From Lachnospiraceae bacterium (GTDB taxonomy: Bacteria; Bacillota; Clostridia; Lachnospirales; Lachnospiraceae), in contig JAAVZR010000008.1 of the NCBI GenBank assembly GCA_022791755.1, positions 62,001-126,000 on the forward strand: a stretch of 64,000 bases of DNA, read 5' to 3'. The translations under genes were made by a program, and so were the position numbers. Every line of letters starts with the position of its first letter. Position 1 is the stretch's first letter. Shown piece by piece: positions 46,515 to 55,416 of the stretch. The notes under the pieces were generated by a model. That model ran no database searches. It was not told where the DNA came from and saw only the letters and a program-made list of their open reading frames with translations.

Positions 46515-47258
46515 ATGCTGACATTAGAGAACGTGTCGTTTGAGGTACAGGCCGGCAGCGGTCAGAAGGAAATAATACGGGACATGAGCCTGAATATCGG
46601 CGATCACAAGTTTGTGGTGATCACAGGGCCCAACGGAGGAGGTAAGTCTACCTTAGCCAGGCTGATCGCCGGGATCGAGCGTCCGGCCTCCGGACGGATC
46701 CTCTTTGGAGATACGGATATTACAAAGATGAGCATAACGGAGCGGGCCAATCTGGGGATCAGCTTTGCCTTCCAGCAGCCAGTGCGGTTTAAGGGGATTC
46801 AGGTCATTGATCTTCTGCGTCTGGCGGCGAAGAAACAGCTGTCCATAGCAGACGCCTGTCAGTATCTGTCGGAGGTGGGGCTCTGCGCCAAGGACTATAT
46901 CCGCAGGGAGGTCAATGCCAGCCTCTCGGGCGGGGAATTAAAACGGATCGAGATCGCCACGGTGTTGGCCAGGGGGACCAGACTTTCCGTGTTCGACGAG
47001 CCGGAGGCAGGGATCGATCTGTGGAGCTTTCAGAATCTGATCCGGGTGTTTGAGCGTATGCGGGAGAGCACGGACGGTTCCATTCTGATTATCTCTCATC
47101 AGGAGAGGATACTGAATATCGCGGATGAGATCATAGTCATCGCCGGCGGACAGATCACCAGACAGGGCCCCAGGGAGGAGATCCTTCCTTCCCTGTTAGG
47201 CACGGCCTCGGCGGTGGACGCCTGCGGCAAATTTTATCAGGAAGGGGAGCGTGCATAA
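46515..47258 (+). CDS. SufC-like ATPase of a minimal SUF/SMS iron-sulfur system
   Basis: A 247-residue ABC ATPase for Fe-S cluster assembly. Walker A is GPNGGGKSTLARL, signature SLSGGELKRIEIATVLARG, Walker B SVFDEPEAGIDL, and the H-loop ISHQERIL. The SufC-type Q-loop FAFQQPVRFKG is present. The stop overlaps the start of the SufB-like gene by one base. There is no SufS, SufD or SufU nearby, so this fits a two-gene minimal system (SmsC-SmsB) described in anaerobes, in which a single SufB-like scaffold forms the complex. Confidence 0.92.
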   Translation: MLTLENVSFEVQAGSGQKEIIRDMSLNIGDHKFVVITGPNGGGKSTLARLIAGIERPASGRILFGDTDITKMSITERANLGISFAFQQPVRFKGIQVIDLLRLAAKKQLSIADACQYLSEVGLCAKDYIRREVNASLSGGELKRIEIATVLARGTRLSVFDEPEAGIDLWSFQNLIRVFERMRESTDGSILIISHQERILNIADEIIVIAGGQITRQGPREEILPSLLGTASAVDACGKFYQEGERA

Positions 47259-48175
47259 TGGATCAGATACAGCAGAGGATACTGGAGGAGGTGGCGGACC
47301 TGCACGGCGTCCCTGAGGGGGCCTACAATATCCGCACCGACGGTGAGACCGCCTCCCGGAGCACCACAGCCAATATTGATATCATCAGCAAAGAGGACGG
47401 CAGCGGCATAGACATCCGGATCCGGCCTCAGACCCGCAATGAGAGCGTCCATATCCCGGTGGTCTTAAGCCGCAGCGGGTTAAAGGAAGTGGTATATAAT
47501 GACTTTTATATCGGCGAGGACTGCGATATCGTGATCGTGGCAGGCTGCGGTATTCATAACTGCGGCGACCAGGATTCGGAGCACGACGGAATTCATCGCT
47601 TCTATGTGGGGAAGAACGCCCGGGTACGGTATGTGGAAAAGCACTACGGAGAGGGTGACGGCCGGGGAAAACGTATCCTGAATCCGGGCACGGAGGTGTA
47701 CATGGAGGAAGGCAGCTCCATGGAGATGGAGATGGTGCAGATCCGCGGCGTGGACTCCACGGAGCGCAATACGAAGGCGGAGCTGTCTGCCGGAGCCAGG
47801 CTGGTCATCCGGGAGCGCCTTCTGACCCATGGCAGCCAGCAGGCCGTGAGCTTCTATGATGTGAAGCTGAACGGAGAGGGCGCCAGCGCCGATGTGGTAT
47901 CCCGATCCGTGGCCAAGGAGGACTCGTACCAGAGATTCGACTCCCGCATCACAGGCAATGCCCCCTGCAGCGGCCATACCGAATGCGATGCGATCATCAT
48001 GGGAAATGCCAGGATCCTGGCGATCCCCCAGCTGGAGGCCAATGATCTGGATGCGGCGCTGATCCATGAGGCTGCCATCGGCAAGATCGCCGGAGAGCAG
48101 ATCATCAAGCTGATGACGCTGGGGCTTTCGGAGGCCGAGGCAGAGGAGCAGATCATCAATGGCTTCCTGAAATAA
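47258..48175 (+). CDS. SufB-like scaffold protein (short, SmsB type)
   Basis: A 305-residue SufBD-fold scaffold, far shorter than classical SufB (about 470). The N-terminal part is short; the beta-helix core has RVDSTERN-like GVDSTERNTKAELS, and the C-terminal block HTECDAIIMGNARILAIPQL, then EANDLDAALIHEAAIGKIAG, carries the conserved His/Glu used for cluster binding. A TAATG overlap couples it to the upstream ATPase. A rhomboid gene follows after 18 bp but is probably not functionally linked. Confidence 0.92.
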   Translation: MDQIQQRILEEVADLHGVPEGAYNIRTDGETASRSTTANIDIISKEDGSGIDIRIRPQTRNESVHIPVVLSRSGLKEVVYNDFYIGEDCDIVIVAGCGIHNCGDQDSEHDGIHRFYVGKNARVRYVEKHYGEGDGRGKRILNPGTEVYMEEGSSMEMEMVQIRGVDSTERNTKAELSAGARLVIRERLLTHGSQQAVSFYDVKLNGEGASADVVSRSVAKEDSYQRFDSRITGNAPCSGHTECDAIIMGNARILAIPQLEANDLDAALIHEAAIGKIAGEQIIKLMTLGLSEAEAEEQIINGFLK

Positions 48176-48193
48176 GGCGGGGCGGGTGGCTTT

Positions 48194-48862
48194 ATGCAGA
48201 TATATGACGGCGGACCCGGCAGCAGGCCCGGTTATGGTCAGAATAAAGGATATCCGGTTCCATTCATGACCGGGCTTTTGCTGGCAGTAAATATTATAGT
48301 TTTTGTCTGGCTGGAGTGGAACGGTTCCACAGAGGACGGCTATTATATGGCGGAGCACGGCACGCTGATCGCCGGTTTTGTGCTGGAATACAAGGAGTAT
48401 TATCGGCTGCTCACCGCCTTTTTTCTCCACTTCGGAGTGCGGCATCTTTTTAATAACATGCTGCTTCTGTGGTATCTGGGAATGCGGCTGGAGCGCTATG
48501 TGGGGCACTGGCGATTTCTCTTTATCTATCTGGCCGCCGGGCTGGGGGGCAATGTGTGTTCCCTGATCTGGTATGCCGTAACCCAGCCCTATGTCAACAG
48601 CGCCGGTGCGTCGGGCGCGGTATTCGGGATCGTGGGAGCCATGCTGTGGGTGGTGCTGCGCCACCGCGGCCGCCTGGAGGGGCTGACCAGCCGGCAGATA
48701 CTTCTGATGATTCTGTTTTCCCTGTATAACGGCCTGTCCGGCACAGGGATCAATAATGTGGCCCATGTGTCAGGGCTCCTCATAGGCCTGTTGCTGGCGG
48801 CTCTTTTGTACCGGGGCGGATATGCTGTCCTGCCGTGGTTAAAACGCCGGCTGGGGCGATAA
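48194..48862 (+). CDS. Rhomboid-family intramembrane serine protease
   Basis: A 222-residue six-helix membrane protease. The catalytic Ser motif NSAGASGAVFGIVGAM and the His of the sixth helix (NNVAHVSGLLIGLLLA) are present, as is the RHLFNNMLLLWYLGMRLE loop. It cleaves membrane-spanning substrates within the bilayer. The ATG at 48194 lacks a strong ribosome site, so translation may depend on the upstream sufB-like gene, 18 bp away. No substrate is evident. Confidence 0.92.
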   Translation: MQIYDGGPGSRPGYGQNKGYPVPFMTGLLLAVNIIVFVWLEWNGSTEDGYYMAEHGTLIAGFVLEYKEYYRLLTAFFLHFGVRHLFNNMLLLWYLGMRLERYVGHWRFLFIYLAAGLGGNVCSLIWYAVTQPYVNSAGASGAVFGIVGAMLWVVLRHRGRLEGLTSRQILLMILFSLYNGLSGTGINNVAHVSGLLIGLLLAALLYRGGYAVLPWLKRRLGR

Positions 48863-48893
48863 GAAAGCGATTGCGAAGGAGGTTATGGAGAAA

Positions 48894-49319
48894 ATGAAGA
48901 AAGAAGACTGTATTTTCTGTAAGATTGCGGCGGGGGAGATTCCCTCCTGTACGATCTATGAGGATGAGGATGTGCGGGTGATCCTGGATCTGGGACCGGC
49001 ATCGAAGGGACATGCGCTGATCCTTCCCAAAGAGCACTATGACGATGTGTGCAGCCTGGACGAGGGGCTGGCAGCAAAGCTTCTGCCTCTGGCGGCCCGC
49101 ATCGGACAGGCCATGAAGAGCAGCCTGGGATGCGCCGGATTTAATCTGGTACAGAACAACGGAAGGGCGGCGGGCCAGACAGTGTTTCATTTTCACATGC
49201 ATGTCATTCCCCGCTATGAGGATGGCGCGGACATCGTGAGCTGGACACCGGGAAGCCCCGACAGCGGGGAACTGGCGCAGACGGCTGAGAGGATCCGCGA
49301 GGCGCTGGAGAAGCAGTAG
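48894..49319 (+). CDS. HIT family protein
   Basis: A histidine-triad nucleotide-binding protein of about 141 residues. The metal-type N-terminal CIFCKIAAGE zinc ribbon half and the triad H-x-H-x-H-x-x (FHFHMHVIPRYED) are complete. Such proteins hydrolyse AMP- or GMP-linked substrates. I favour ATG 48894 (MKKEDC) because the GGAGG site is only 2 bases from ATG 48885. It ends convergent with murG. Confidence 0.92.
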   Translation: MKKEDCIFCKIAAGEIPSCTIYEDEDVRVILDLGPASKGHALILPKEHYDDVCSLDEGLAAKLLPLAARIGQAMKSSLGCAGFNLVQNNGRAAGQTVFHFHMHVIPRYEDGADIVSWTPGSPDSGELAQTAERIREALEKQ

Positions 49320-49415
49320 AAGAGAGAAGCGCTTATTTCTGATTTACAGCCCTGGGCAATACCGCAGAAGTGTTGTTCCGGGCTTTATTGCGTTTAAGTT
49401 ACTGATATGTTGAAC

Positions 49416-49440
49416 AGGCCGCCGGCTATGCCGGCGGCCT
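49416..49440. terminator. Bidirectional terminator between HIT and murG genes
   Basis: A perfect 11-bp stem AGGCCGCCGGC/GCCGGCGGCCT with a TAT loop. T-richness follows on the plus side (TGCGTTTG), with weaker flanks on the other side. Confidence 0.65.
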
Positions 49441-49459
49441 TGCGTTTGTTCGCAGAAAG

Positions 49460-50524
49460 CTATCTGATACATGTCTCGATCAGATTTACGATCTTTTCCA
49501 CCGCGTTCCGGTCTTCGGCCTGCTCCATGGCCTGCTGATAACGGCTCCGGTTTTCATAAAGCGTAAGAACATCCCGGACCAGGCGTTCCGGCCCGGCCTC
49601 CTCCTCAGGTAATACCATGCTGTAGCCCTTGCTCTCATAGGACTTGGCATTGAGGATCTGGTCGCCGCGGCTGGCGGCCAGACTTAAGGGGATCAGGAGG
49701 GCAGGCTTTTTCAGAGCCAGCAGCTCGCAGATCGCATTGGCGCCGGCACGGGAGATGACCACGTCGGCCATGGCGAAGAGATCCTTCAGAGGTTCATCCA
49801 TATACTCGTACTGGATATAACCGGCAGTTTTCTCCAGGCTTTCATCCAGGTGCCCTTTGCCGCAGAGATGGACGATCTGGAAATGGGCCAGCAGCTCAGG
49901 AAGAGCAGCCCTGACGGCGTTATTGACGGCGACGGCTCCCAGACTGCCGCCGATGATCAGCAGCACCGGCTTATTTGCGGACAGGCCGGTATATTTGAGT
50001 CCGGCCAGCCGGCTGCCGCTTAAGAGTGCGGAACGGATGGGGCAGCCGGTGTGAACGGCTTTTTCGGCCGGTAAGTAGGAAAGCGTCTCCGAAAAATTGC
50101 AGCAGACCCGGGTGGCGGAGGAGATGCACAGCTTATTAGCCAGCCCCGGAGTCATATCGGACTCATGGATGATGGCAGGGATATGCAGGTGTCTGGCAGC
50201 CAGTACCACCGGGACGGCGACGAAGCCGCCTTTGGAGAAGACGATGTCCGGACGGTATTTCTTTAACAGCTTCCGGGCCTGAGCATATCCTTTGATCACG
50301 CGAAACGGATCGGAAAAGTTTTTAAGATCAAAGTAGCGGCGGAGCTTTCCGGAGGAAATGCCGTCATAGGGAATTCCCGCTTTCTCTACCAGAGTTTTTT
50401 CGATGCCGGCGTAGGAGCCGATATAGCGGATTTCATATCCTTTCTCTCTCAGAGAAGAAAGCAGTGCCAGGTTAGGCGTCACATGTCCGGCGGTGCCGCC
50501 GCCTGTCAGAATGATTTTTTTCAT
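49460..50524 (-). CDS. murG: UDP-N-acetylglucosamine transferase (lipid II synthesis)
   Basis: Adds GlcNAc to lipid I to form lipid II, the last cytoplasmic step of peptidoglycan precursor synthesis at the membrane. The 354 residues fit MurG: N-terminal glycine loop LTGGGTAGHVTPNLALL, FSKGGFVAVPVVLAARH, GGSLGAVAVNNAV and the C-terminal donor site VVISRAGANAICELL and KPALLIPLS. The TSCPD gene overlaps its start by 4 bp (ATGA). It is separated from other mur/div genes, which is unusual but known for paralogues or rearranged clusters. Confidence 0.95.
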   Translation of the reverse strand: MKKIILTGGGTAGHVTPNLALLSSLREKGYEIRYIGSYAGIEKTLVEKAGIPYDGISSGKLRRYFDLKNFSDPFRVIKGYAQARKLLKKYRPDIVFSKGGFVAVPVVLAARHLHIPAIIHESDMTPGLANKLCISSATRVCCNFSETLSYLPAEKAVHTGCPIRSALLSGSRLAGLKYTGLSANKPVLLIIGGSLGAVAVNNAVRAALPELLAHFQIVHLCGKGHLDESLEKTAGYIQYEYMDEPLKDLFAMADVVISRAGANAICELLALKKPALLIPLSLAASRGDQILNAKSYESKGYSMVLPEEEAGPERLVRDVLTLYENRSRYQQAMEQAEDRNAVEKIVNLIETCIR

Positions 50525-50769
50525 GCTGTCTGTTCCTTATATTGTTTCAGTGCCCGGGCCAGCTGATCGGGACAGGATGTGCCTTTGCCGTTGCAGTCTA
50601 CGCCCGAAAGGCGTTCGATGGCGGTGTCTACGTTCATACCGGCTAATAGCCGGGACAGCCCGGTCGTGTTGCCGTCGCAGCCTCCGACGAATTCCACAGA
50701 CTGAATGATACCGTCTTCGATCTCGAAATGAATGGCGCGGCTGCAAGTCCCGGAAGTCTTGTATGTCAT
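50521..50769 (-). CDS. TIGR03905-family TSCPD domain protein
   Basis: An 82-residue protein with the TSCPD domain: TSGTCSRAIHFEIEDGII, then FVGGCDGNTTGLSRLLAGM and GTSCPDQLARAL. The cysteines (GTCS, GGCDGN, TSCPDQ) suggest metal binding; the domain also forms the C-terminus of class II ribonucleotide reductases. As a separate small gene its role is unknown. ATG 50769 follows GGGAGGAA. It overlaps murG by four bases. Confidence 0.88.
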   Translation of the reverse strand: MTYKTSGTCSRAIHFEIEDGIIQSVEFVGGCDGNTTGLSRLLAGMNVDTAIERLSGVDCNGKGTSCPDQLARALKQYKEQTA

Positions 50770-50785
50770 GATATGATTCCTCCCT

Positions 50786-50817
50786 TGATGAAATAGTATT
50801 AATATCACTTCATCATA
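50786..50817 (-). promoter_or_regulatory. Operator-like palindrome in the TSCPD-murG promoter
   Basis: TGATGAA (50786-50792) and TTCATCA (50809-50815) flank a central TATTAATA dyad, giving a near-perfect 30-bp palindrome with only the 4-bp linkers differing. The right arm overlaps a predicted minus-strand extended -10 (TATGAT, 50812-50817). This is typical of a repressor site; the regulator is unknown. Confidence 0.6.
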
Positions 50818-50897
50818 ACATATTTTACCCGATTCTTCTATTCTTTTATTATGAAAAAGGAGAAAAATTTATTCACAATTTTGTCGCGGGGATACGG

Positions 50898-50925
50898 GCA
50901 GGGAGACCGGTCCCTGCCGGATTTT
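50898..50925 (+). terminator. Terminator-like hairpin upstream of the PTS operon
   Basis: Stem GCAGGGA/TCCCTGC (50898-50904, 50911-50917) with a short loop, then CGGATTTTT. No plus-strand gene lies just before it, so it may end read-through or belong to a leader. Confidence 0.5.
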
Positions 50926-50956
50926 TCCTGAGATGGCCGTATGCGGTAATCATAAT

Positions 50957-50995
50957 ATACCAAAATGTCCTGATTTTTCGGACATGCTTTGGTAT
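50957..50995. promoter_or_regulatory. Palindrome near the PTS operon promoter region
   Basis: ATACCAAA-ATGTCC (50957-50970) and GGACAT-GC-TTTGGTAT (50980-50995) form an inverted repeat with a 2-nt bulge and a T-rich loop. It ends about 54 bp upstream of the regulator start, in a region where activator binding or RNA structure would be expected. Confidence 0.5.
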
Positions 50996-51049
50996 TTATA
51001 TATAAATGGATTTCATATAAGATAATTTTATCCGGAAAAGGTGGTGACT

Positions 51050-53050
51050 ATGTTAGGAATCATAAATTACCGTCAGAAAAAGCTTCTGGCCTGCCTGATT
51101 GACAGCGGCGGATATGTGTCCATGAATGAGCTCATGGAGGCAGGGGGATGCTCGGCAAAAACCGTCTACAGAGACATGAAGCAGATACAAAACCTGGAGA
51201 ACGTATACGGTTTTACTCTGACCAGAAGAAGCCGGGACGGCTATGGCATCGAGGCAGGAAGGGATGTAAAGGACCGGCTGCGCTGCGAGCTGAAGCAGAG
51301 CCGGATCGTGGCGGCGGAGGAGTCGGTGGACCGGCGGCGGTATAAGATATACCTGGATCTTCTGATGGAATCACCGAAGCCGACGACGATACAGAAGCTG
51401 TCGGATCAGTATTATGTGGGCAAAACCTCCATCGTGAATGACCTGAACCGGGTGGAGGAGATGGCAGGGCGGGCAGGCCTTACCATGGACAGAACGCGGG
51501 GCGGGACCAGGATCATCGGCCAGGAGAGCGGGATTCGCAATGAGATTGCCCGGCTGATGAGTACGATCCGCCTGTCCGACTCAAAGTGGGAGGAGGCCGG
51601 TTCCGGGCGTATCGACAGGGATACCTGCCGGATGCTGAATCAGATTTACGGGGAACGGGAAGTCCGCCTGGTGGAATGTGCGGTGGAGGCCATGGAGATG
51701 CGGATGGGCCGTCTGCTGGGAGATCTCTACTACATCAATATTATTACACACCTGCTGATCACCGGCCAGCGGATTCGCAGCGGCCAGTATATCGGAGAGG
51801 AGAATGTGATCTCGAGACAGGAAGCGGACAGCCAGGTCTATCTGGTGATCGAAGGGGAGATGAAAAAACTGGGAGAATTTCTCTCCCTCTCCTACCCTGA
51901 GATAGAAATTCTCTTTCTGTACACGCATTTTTCCTCCGCGGGATACGGGGAAATGCCGGGGAAGGAGCAGATGGGCAGCATCCTGTCGCGGCTGGATGAA
52001 AATACGGTGGAATTCTGCCGGGAGCTGGTCAGAGGAATTCACAGAAACACCTGCCTTCTGTCCCTGAAGGATGAGAATATGTTCCATTATCTGCTTCTGC
52101 ATGTCAATTCGATGATGAACCGGCTCCGGTATAATATCCGGATCATCTGTCCGCTGAAAGAACAGATCATAAGGGAGTTCTCACAGACCTATCTGTTAAT
52201 CAGGGAGGAGCTTCTGCGGTTAAAGAAAAAATATTTTCCGGACAGTTATATCTCGGAGGATGAGATCTGCTATCTCTGCCTGTATTTTCAGACCTTTATG
52301 GAAGCGGAAAAAGACAGACTGAGGATCCTGGTGGTGTGTTCCACCGGGGTGGGCACCTCGCATTTTGTAAAAAAGCGGATAGAAGGGACGTTTCCCGGGC
52401 TAGAGGTGGCGGATGTGGTATCGCTGAAACAGCTGAGAGCCCACAGCCTGACCGGCATTGATTTTGTCGTATCGACGGTGGGAATCGGGATGGACCTGCC
52501 GGTTCCGGTGGTGACGGTATCCATACTGATGGATCAGAGGGATGCCATGGTCATATCGGAGGCAATCGTACAAAGTACACGAAAGGAAAAGAGGAAACAG
52601 ATGGAATTGGAAACCGTATTATCGCCGGAAAATGTCAGACTGCAGCTGAAAGGGAGAACGAAAGAAGAGGTTCTTCAGGAGATGACAGAGCTCCTGTTTG
52701 AGAACGGATACATAACCAGCCGGGAGGATTTTCTCAAAGAGCTGTACCTGCGGGAAGAGGAGGGGATCACAGGGATCGGAGACGGGATAGCGATCCCCCA
52801 CGGCAAGTCAGAGGTGGTGACGAGGACAGCCATCGCCGTGGGCAGAAACCGGGAAGGAATCCAGTGGGAGACCTTTGACGATAAACCGGTCCAGGTGGTG
52901 ATCCTGTTTGCGGTGCGGGATGTGGACCGGTCACAGCATATCATGCTTCTGTCGCGGGTGGCGGAGCTTCTGTGTGATAAGGAAGTCTCAAAAGGACTGT
53001 TAAAGGCTGAGGACACGGAAACCATACTTAATATATTGAAGGGTGTCTGA
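51050..53050 (+). CDS. PRD-containing PTS regulator with built-in IIB and IIA domains
   Basis: A 666-residue transcriptional activator of the LicR/MtlR class. Order: N-terminal helix-turn-helix (IINYRQKKLLACLIDSGGYV, then AKTVYRDMKQIQ), PRD1 (about 185-290), PRD2 (about 295-400), a gat-type EIIB domain with the phosphocysteine in LVVCSTGVGTSHF (near residue 427), and a full EIIA-fru domain from about 520 with active His 584 (IPHGKSEVV). I chose ATG 51050, after AAAGGTGG; a GTG at 51041 is possible. It should sense sugar flux via phosphorylation. As the operon's other PTS genes lack a IIA, its IIA domain may also feed transport. Confidence 0.93.
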   Translation: MLGIINYRQKKLLACLIDSGGYVSMNELMEAGGCSAKTVYRDMKQIQNLENVYGFTLTRRSRDGYGIEAGRDVKDRLRCELKQSRIVAAEESVDRRRYKIYLDLLMESPKPTTIQKLSDQYYVGKTSIVNDLNRVEEMAGRAGLTMDRTRGGTRIIGQESGIRNEIARLMSTIRLSDSKWEEAGSGRIDRDTCRMLNQIYGEREVRLVECAVEAMEMRMGRLLGDLYYINIITHLLITGQRIRSGQYIGEENVISRQEADSQVYLVIEGEMKKLGEFLSLSYPEIEILFLYTHFSSAGYGEMPGKEQMGSILSRLDENTVEFCRELVRGIHRNTCLLSLKDENMFHYLLLHVNSMMNRLRYNIRIICPLKEQIIREFSQTYLLIREELLRLKKKYFPDSYISEDEICYLCLYFQTFMEAEKDRLRILVVCSTGVGTSHFVKKRIEGTFPGLEVADVVSLKQLRAHSLTGIDFVVSTVGIGMDLPVPVVTVSILMDQRDAMVISEAIVQSTRKEKRKQMELETVLSPENVRLQLKGRTKEEVLQEMTELLFENGYITSREDFLKELYLREEEGITGIGDGIAIPHGKSEVVTRTAIAVGRNREGIQWETFDDKPVQVVILFAVRDVDRSQHIMLLSRVAELLCDKEVSKGLLKAEDTETILNILKGV

Positions 53051-53085
53051 AAACAGAAATAAAAGCAGAGGAAGGAGGAGAAGGG

Positions 53086-53409
53086 ATGAGGATCGTCGGT
53101 ATTACGGCCTGCCCCACAGGAATCGCACACACGTATATTACGAAGAAAAAGATCCTGGAGGCAGCTGCGGAGTGCGGTTTTCCCTGCCGGATCGAGACCC
53201 AGGGAACCATAGGAGCGGAAGACGAACTGACGCCGGAAGAGATTGCGGCGGCAGATGTGGTACTTCTGGCGGTGGATGTGAAGATCACAGGGGAAAGCCG
53301 GTTTACAGGAAAACCGGTCGTGCGCTGCCGCACGGAGGATGTGATGCGCAATACGACAGGGTTTTTGCGGAAGATCGAGACAGCGTTGAACGAAAGAAAA
53401 AAACAGTAA
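53086..53409 (+). CDS. PTS fructose-family EIIB component
   Basis: A 107-residue EIIB protein of the fructose family (ITACPTGIAHTYITKKKIL), with the phosphorylated Cys in CPTGIAHT and the ETQGTIGAEDELTPEEIAAA segment. It accepts phosphate from a IIA domain and donates it to sugar bound by the IIC protein next door. It follows the regulator by 35 bp and precedes IIC by 13 bp. GGAGG precedes ATG 53086. Confidence 0.94.
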   Translation: MRIVGITACPTGIAHTYITKKKILEAAAECGFPCRIETQGTIGAEDELTPEEIAAADVVLLAVDVKITGESRFTGKPVVRCRTEDVMRNTTGFLRKIETALNERKKQ

Positions 53410-53422
53410 GGGGGATTTGAAG

Positions 53423-54508
53423 ATGAACGTAAAGACAATCAAACGGCATGTCATGACGGGGATATCCTTTATGGTACCGGTGGTGGTAGGTGCAGGGCTC
53501 TGCCAGGCCTTGGGCGTGATCCTGGGAGGGCCAGATGTGGCCAACTCCACAGGTCTCATCTACTATATCTATAAGACAGGCAATCTGGCCATGTCTACGA
53601 TGATTATACCGGTGATCTGCGCAGCCATCGCCTATTCCATAGCGGATAAGCCGGGAATCGCGCCGGGCCTGGTGGTGGGTCTGATCAGCGCGGAGATCAA
53701 GGCCGGTTTTCTGGGCGGCGTGGTGGGCGCCTTTCTGGTGGGCTACTTTGTGAACTGGATGAAGAAGAGCATTAAGCTGCCGGAGAGCATGAAGGGGCTG
53801 ATGCCGATTCTGATTATTCCGTTTGTGTCTTCGCTGGTATGCGGCTTTCTGATGTTTACGGTGCTGGGCAAACCCATTGCCTTTATCATGGAGGCGCTGA
53901 CCGGATTTTTGACGAGTCTGTCCACGGGTTCCAAATTCCTGTACGGCTTCTGCATGTCGGCAGGAAGCGCCTTTGATTTCGGAGGTCCAGTCAATAAGAC
54001 GGTATCTCTGTACACGACCGCCATGCTGGCGGACGGCATTTATGAGCCCAAGGCCTGCCATATGGTGGCCTGTATGATCCCGCCCATGGGAGTGCTGGTG
54101 GCGTGGATTTTGTCGAAGGTATTCAAAAAACCGATCTACACCAATGACGAGAAGGAAAATCTGAAGGCCTGCTTCCCCATGGGAGTATGCATGATTACGG
54201 AGTGCGTGATTCCTCTGGCCATGAACGATCTGTGGAGAGTGGTGCTCTCCAGCGTACTGGGCGGTTCCATAGCCGGCGGCCTGTGTATGATGTGGGGCGT
54301 GGCTTCCCCTGTGGCCCACGGCGGATGGTTCGTCATCCCCACCTTTACCAATGCAGGCGGCTTTGTCGCGGCGCTGGCCTTAGGCAGTGTGGTCATGGGA
54401 GTATCCCTGTTCCTCTTAAAACGGCGTCTGAGCGCAGAACAGGTGGAATACGGCATCGACGTGCCTGTGGAGCAGGGAGAAGCAGCAGATATCAATATCA
54501 CATTCTAA
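53423..54508 (+). CDS. PTS fructose-family EIIC permease
   Basis: A 361-residue membrane permease with eight or more hydrophobic segments (GISFMVPVVVGAGLCQALGV; AIAYSIADKPGIAPGLVVGL; IIPFVSSLVCGFLMF; GVASPVAHGGWFVIPTF). The sequence resembles EIIC-fru, with GIAPGLVVGLI and SAGSAFDFGGPVNK, and the C-terminal short tail suggests a stand-alone IIC. It transports a sugar while phosphorylating it. Start ATG 53423 follows GGGGGAT. The substrate cannot be told from the sequence. Confidence 0.9.
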   Translation: MNVKTIKRHVMTGISFMVPVVVGAGLCQALGVILGGPDVANSTGLIYYIYKTGNLAMSTMIIPVICAAIAYSIADKPGIAPGLVVGLISAEIKAGFLGGVVGAFLVGYFVNWMKKSIKLPESMKGLMPILIIPFVSSLVCGFLMFTVLGKPIAFIMEALTGFLTSLSTGSKFLYGFCMSAGSAFDFGGPVNKTVSLYTTAMLADGIYEPKACHMVACMIPPMGVLVAWILSKVFKKPIYTNDEKENLKACFPMGVCMITECVIPLAMNDLWRVVLSSVLGGSIAGGLCMMWGVASPVAHGGWFVIPTFTNAGGFVAALALGSVVMGVSLFLLKRRLSAEQVEYGIDVPVEQGEAADINITF

Positions 54509-54533
54509 GAAAAGAAATCAGGGAGAGAAAAAT

Positions 54534-55400
54534 ATGCTTTATAATATGAAAGATTTTCTGGCTGTGGCAGAGGAGCACAGCTTCTCCGTGGGAGCCTTTA
54601 ACGTATCGGAGGTTTCTAATTTCCGGTGCGTGGTGGAGGAGGCGGAAAAGCAGAATGCGCCGGCCATCGTGGCAGTGGCGGTCAATGAACTGGATTTGTG
54701 TACCAGGGACTATTTTCTGTATGTGCGGCAGCGTCTGGCCGGAAGCAGGATTCCCTTTGTGCTGCACCTGGATCATGGCAGGACATTAAAGGACTGCCTG
54801 CGGGCGATCCAGGCGGGGTTCACTTCGGTGATGATCGACGGCTCCACACTGGGATATGAGGAAAATGTGAGCCAGACGAAGAAGGTGGTGGAGATCGCCC
54901 ATCTGCTGGACGTATCGGTGGAGGGTGAAGTGGGCACCATCGGGATCATGGATTACTCCGACGAGGGAGGAGTAAAGGATATTACATACACCAGGCCGGA
55001 GGAGGTGACAGACTTCGTGGAGCGCACAGGCGTAGACACGCTGGCGGTGGCGATCGGTACTTCCCACGGGCTGTATCCGAAGGGGTTTGTGCCCCATTTG
55101 CAGCTGGAGCTTTTAAAGGAGTTAAAGGCCGTCTCCAAAGTGCCTTTGGTACTGCACGGCGGATCAAACAATCCCGATGAGGAGATGAGAAAGGCCTGCC
55201 GGTACGGCATACGCAAGATCAATATAGCCAGCGACTATAAGGCGGTCTTTTCCAGAGAGATGAACCGGATCATGAATGAGACGGGGGATTTCAAGCTGGC
55301 GCTTTTAATGCCCCAGGCCATGGGACCGGCCAGGGAGGTCATCCGTCAGAAGATGGAACTGTTTGGAAGTATCGGCAAGGCCAGCTGTTATTATGAGTAG
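54534..55400 (+). CDS. Class II ketose-bisphosphate aldolase
   Basis: A 288-residue zinc-dependent aldolase. Motifs: SFSVGAFNVSEVSNFRCVVE, FVLHLDHGRTLKDCLRAIQA (zinc His and catalytic Asp), SVMIDGSTLGYEENVSQTKK, GEVGTIG, AIGTSHGLYP and LVLHGGSNNPDEE with the second zinc ligand. It cleaves a ketose (bis)phosphate to dihydroxyacetone phosphate and an aldehyde. It lies 25 bp after the IIC gene, so it should act on the phosphorylated PTS product. Family members split fructose-, tagatose- or other 1,6-bisphosphates; which applies is unclear. Confidence 0.92.
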   Translation: MLYNMKDFLAVAEEHSFSVGAFNVSEVSNFRCVVEEAEKQNAPAIVAVAVNELDLCTRDYFLYVRQRLAGSRIPFVLHLDHGRTLKDCLRAIQAGFTSVMIDGSTLGYEENVSQTKKVVEIAHLLDVSVEGEVGTIGIMDYSDEGGVKDITYTRPEEVTDFVERTGVDTLAVAIGTSHGLYPKGFVPHLQLELLKELKAVSKVPLVLHGGSNNPDEEMRKACRYGIRKINIASDYKAVFSREMNRIMNETGDFKLALLMPQAMGPAREVIRQKMELFGSIGKASCYYE

Positions 55401-55416
55401 AGGAGAGGCAAAGCAG

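Noticed and set aside
49341-49390. Second terminator after the HIT gene
   Set aside because: The pairing AGCCC/GGGCT with several mismatches is weak compared with the perfect stem at 49416-49440.
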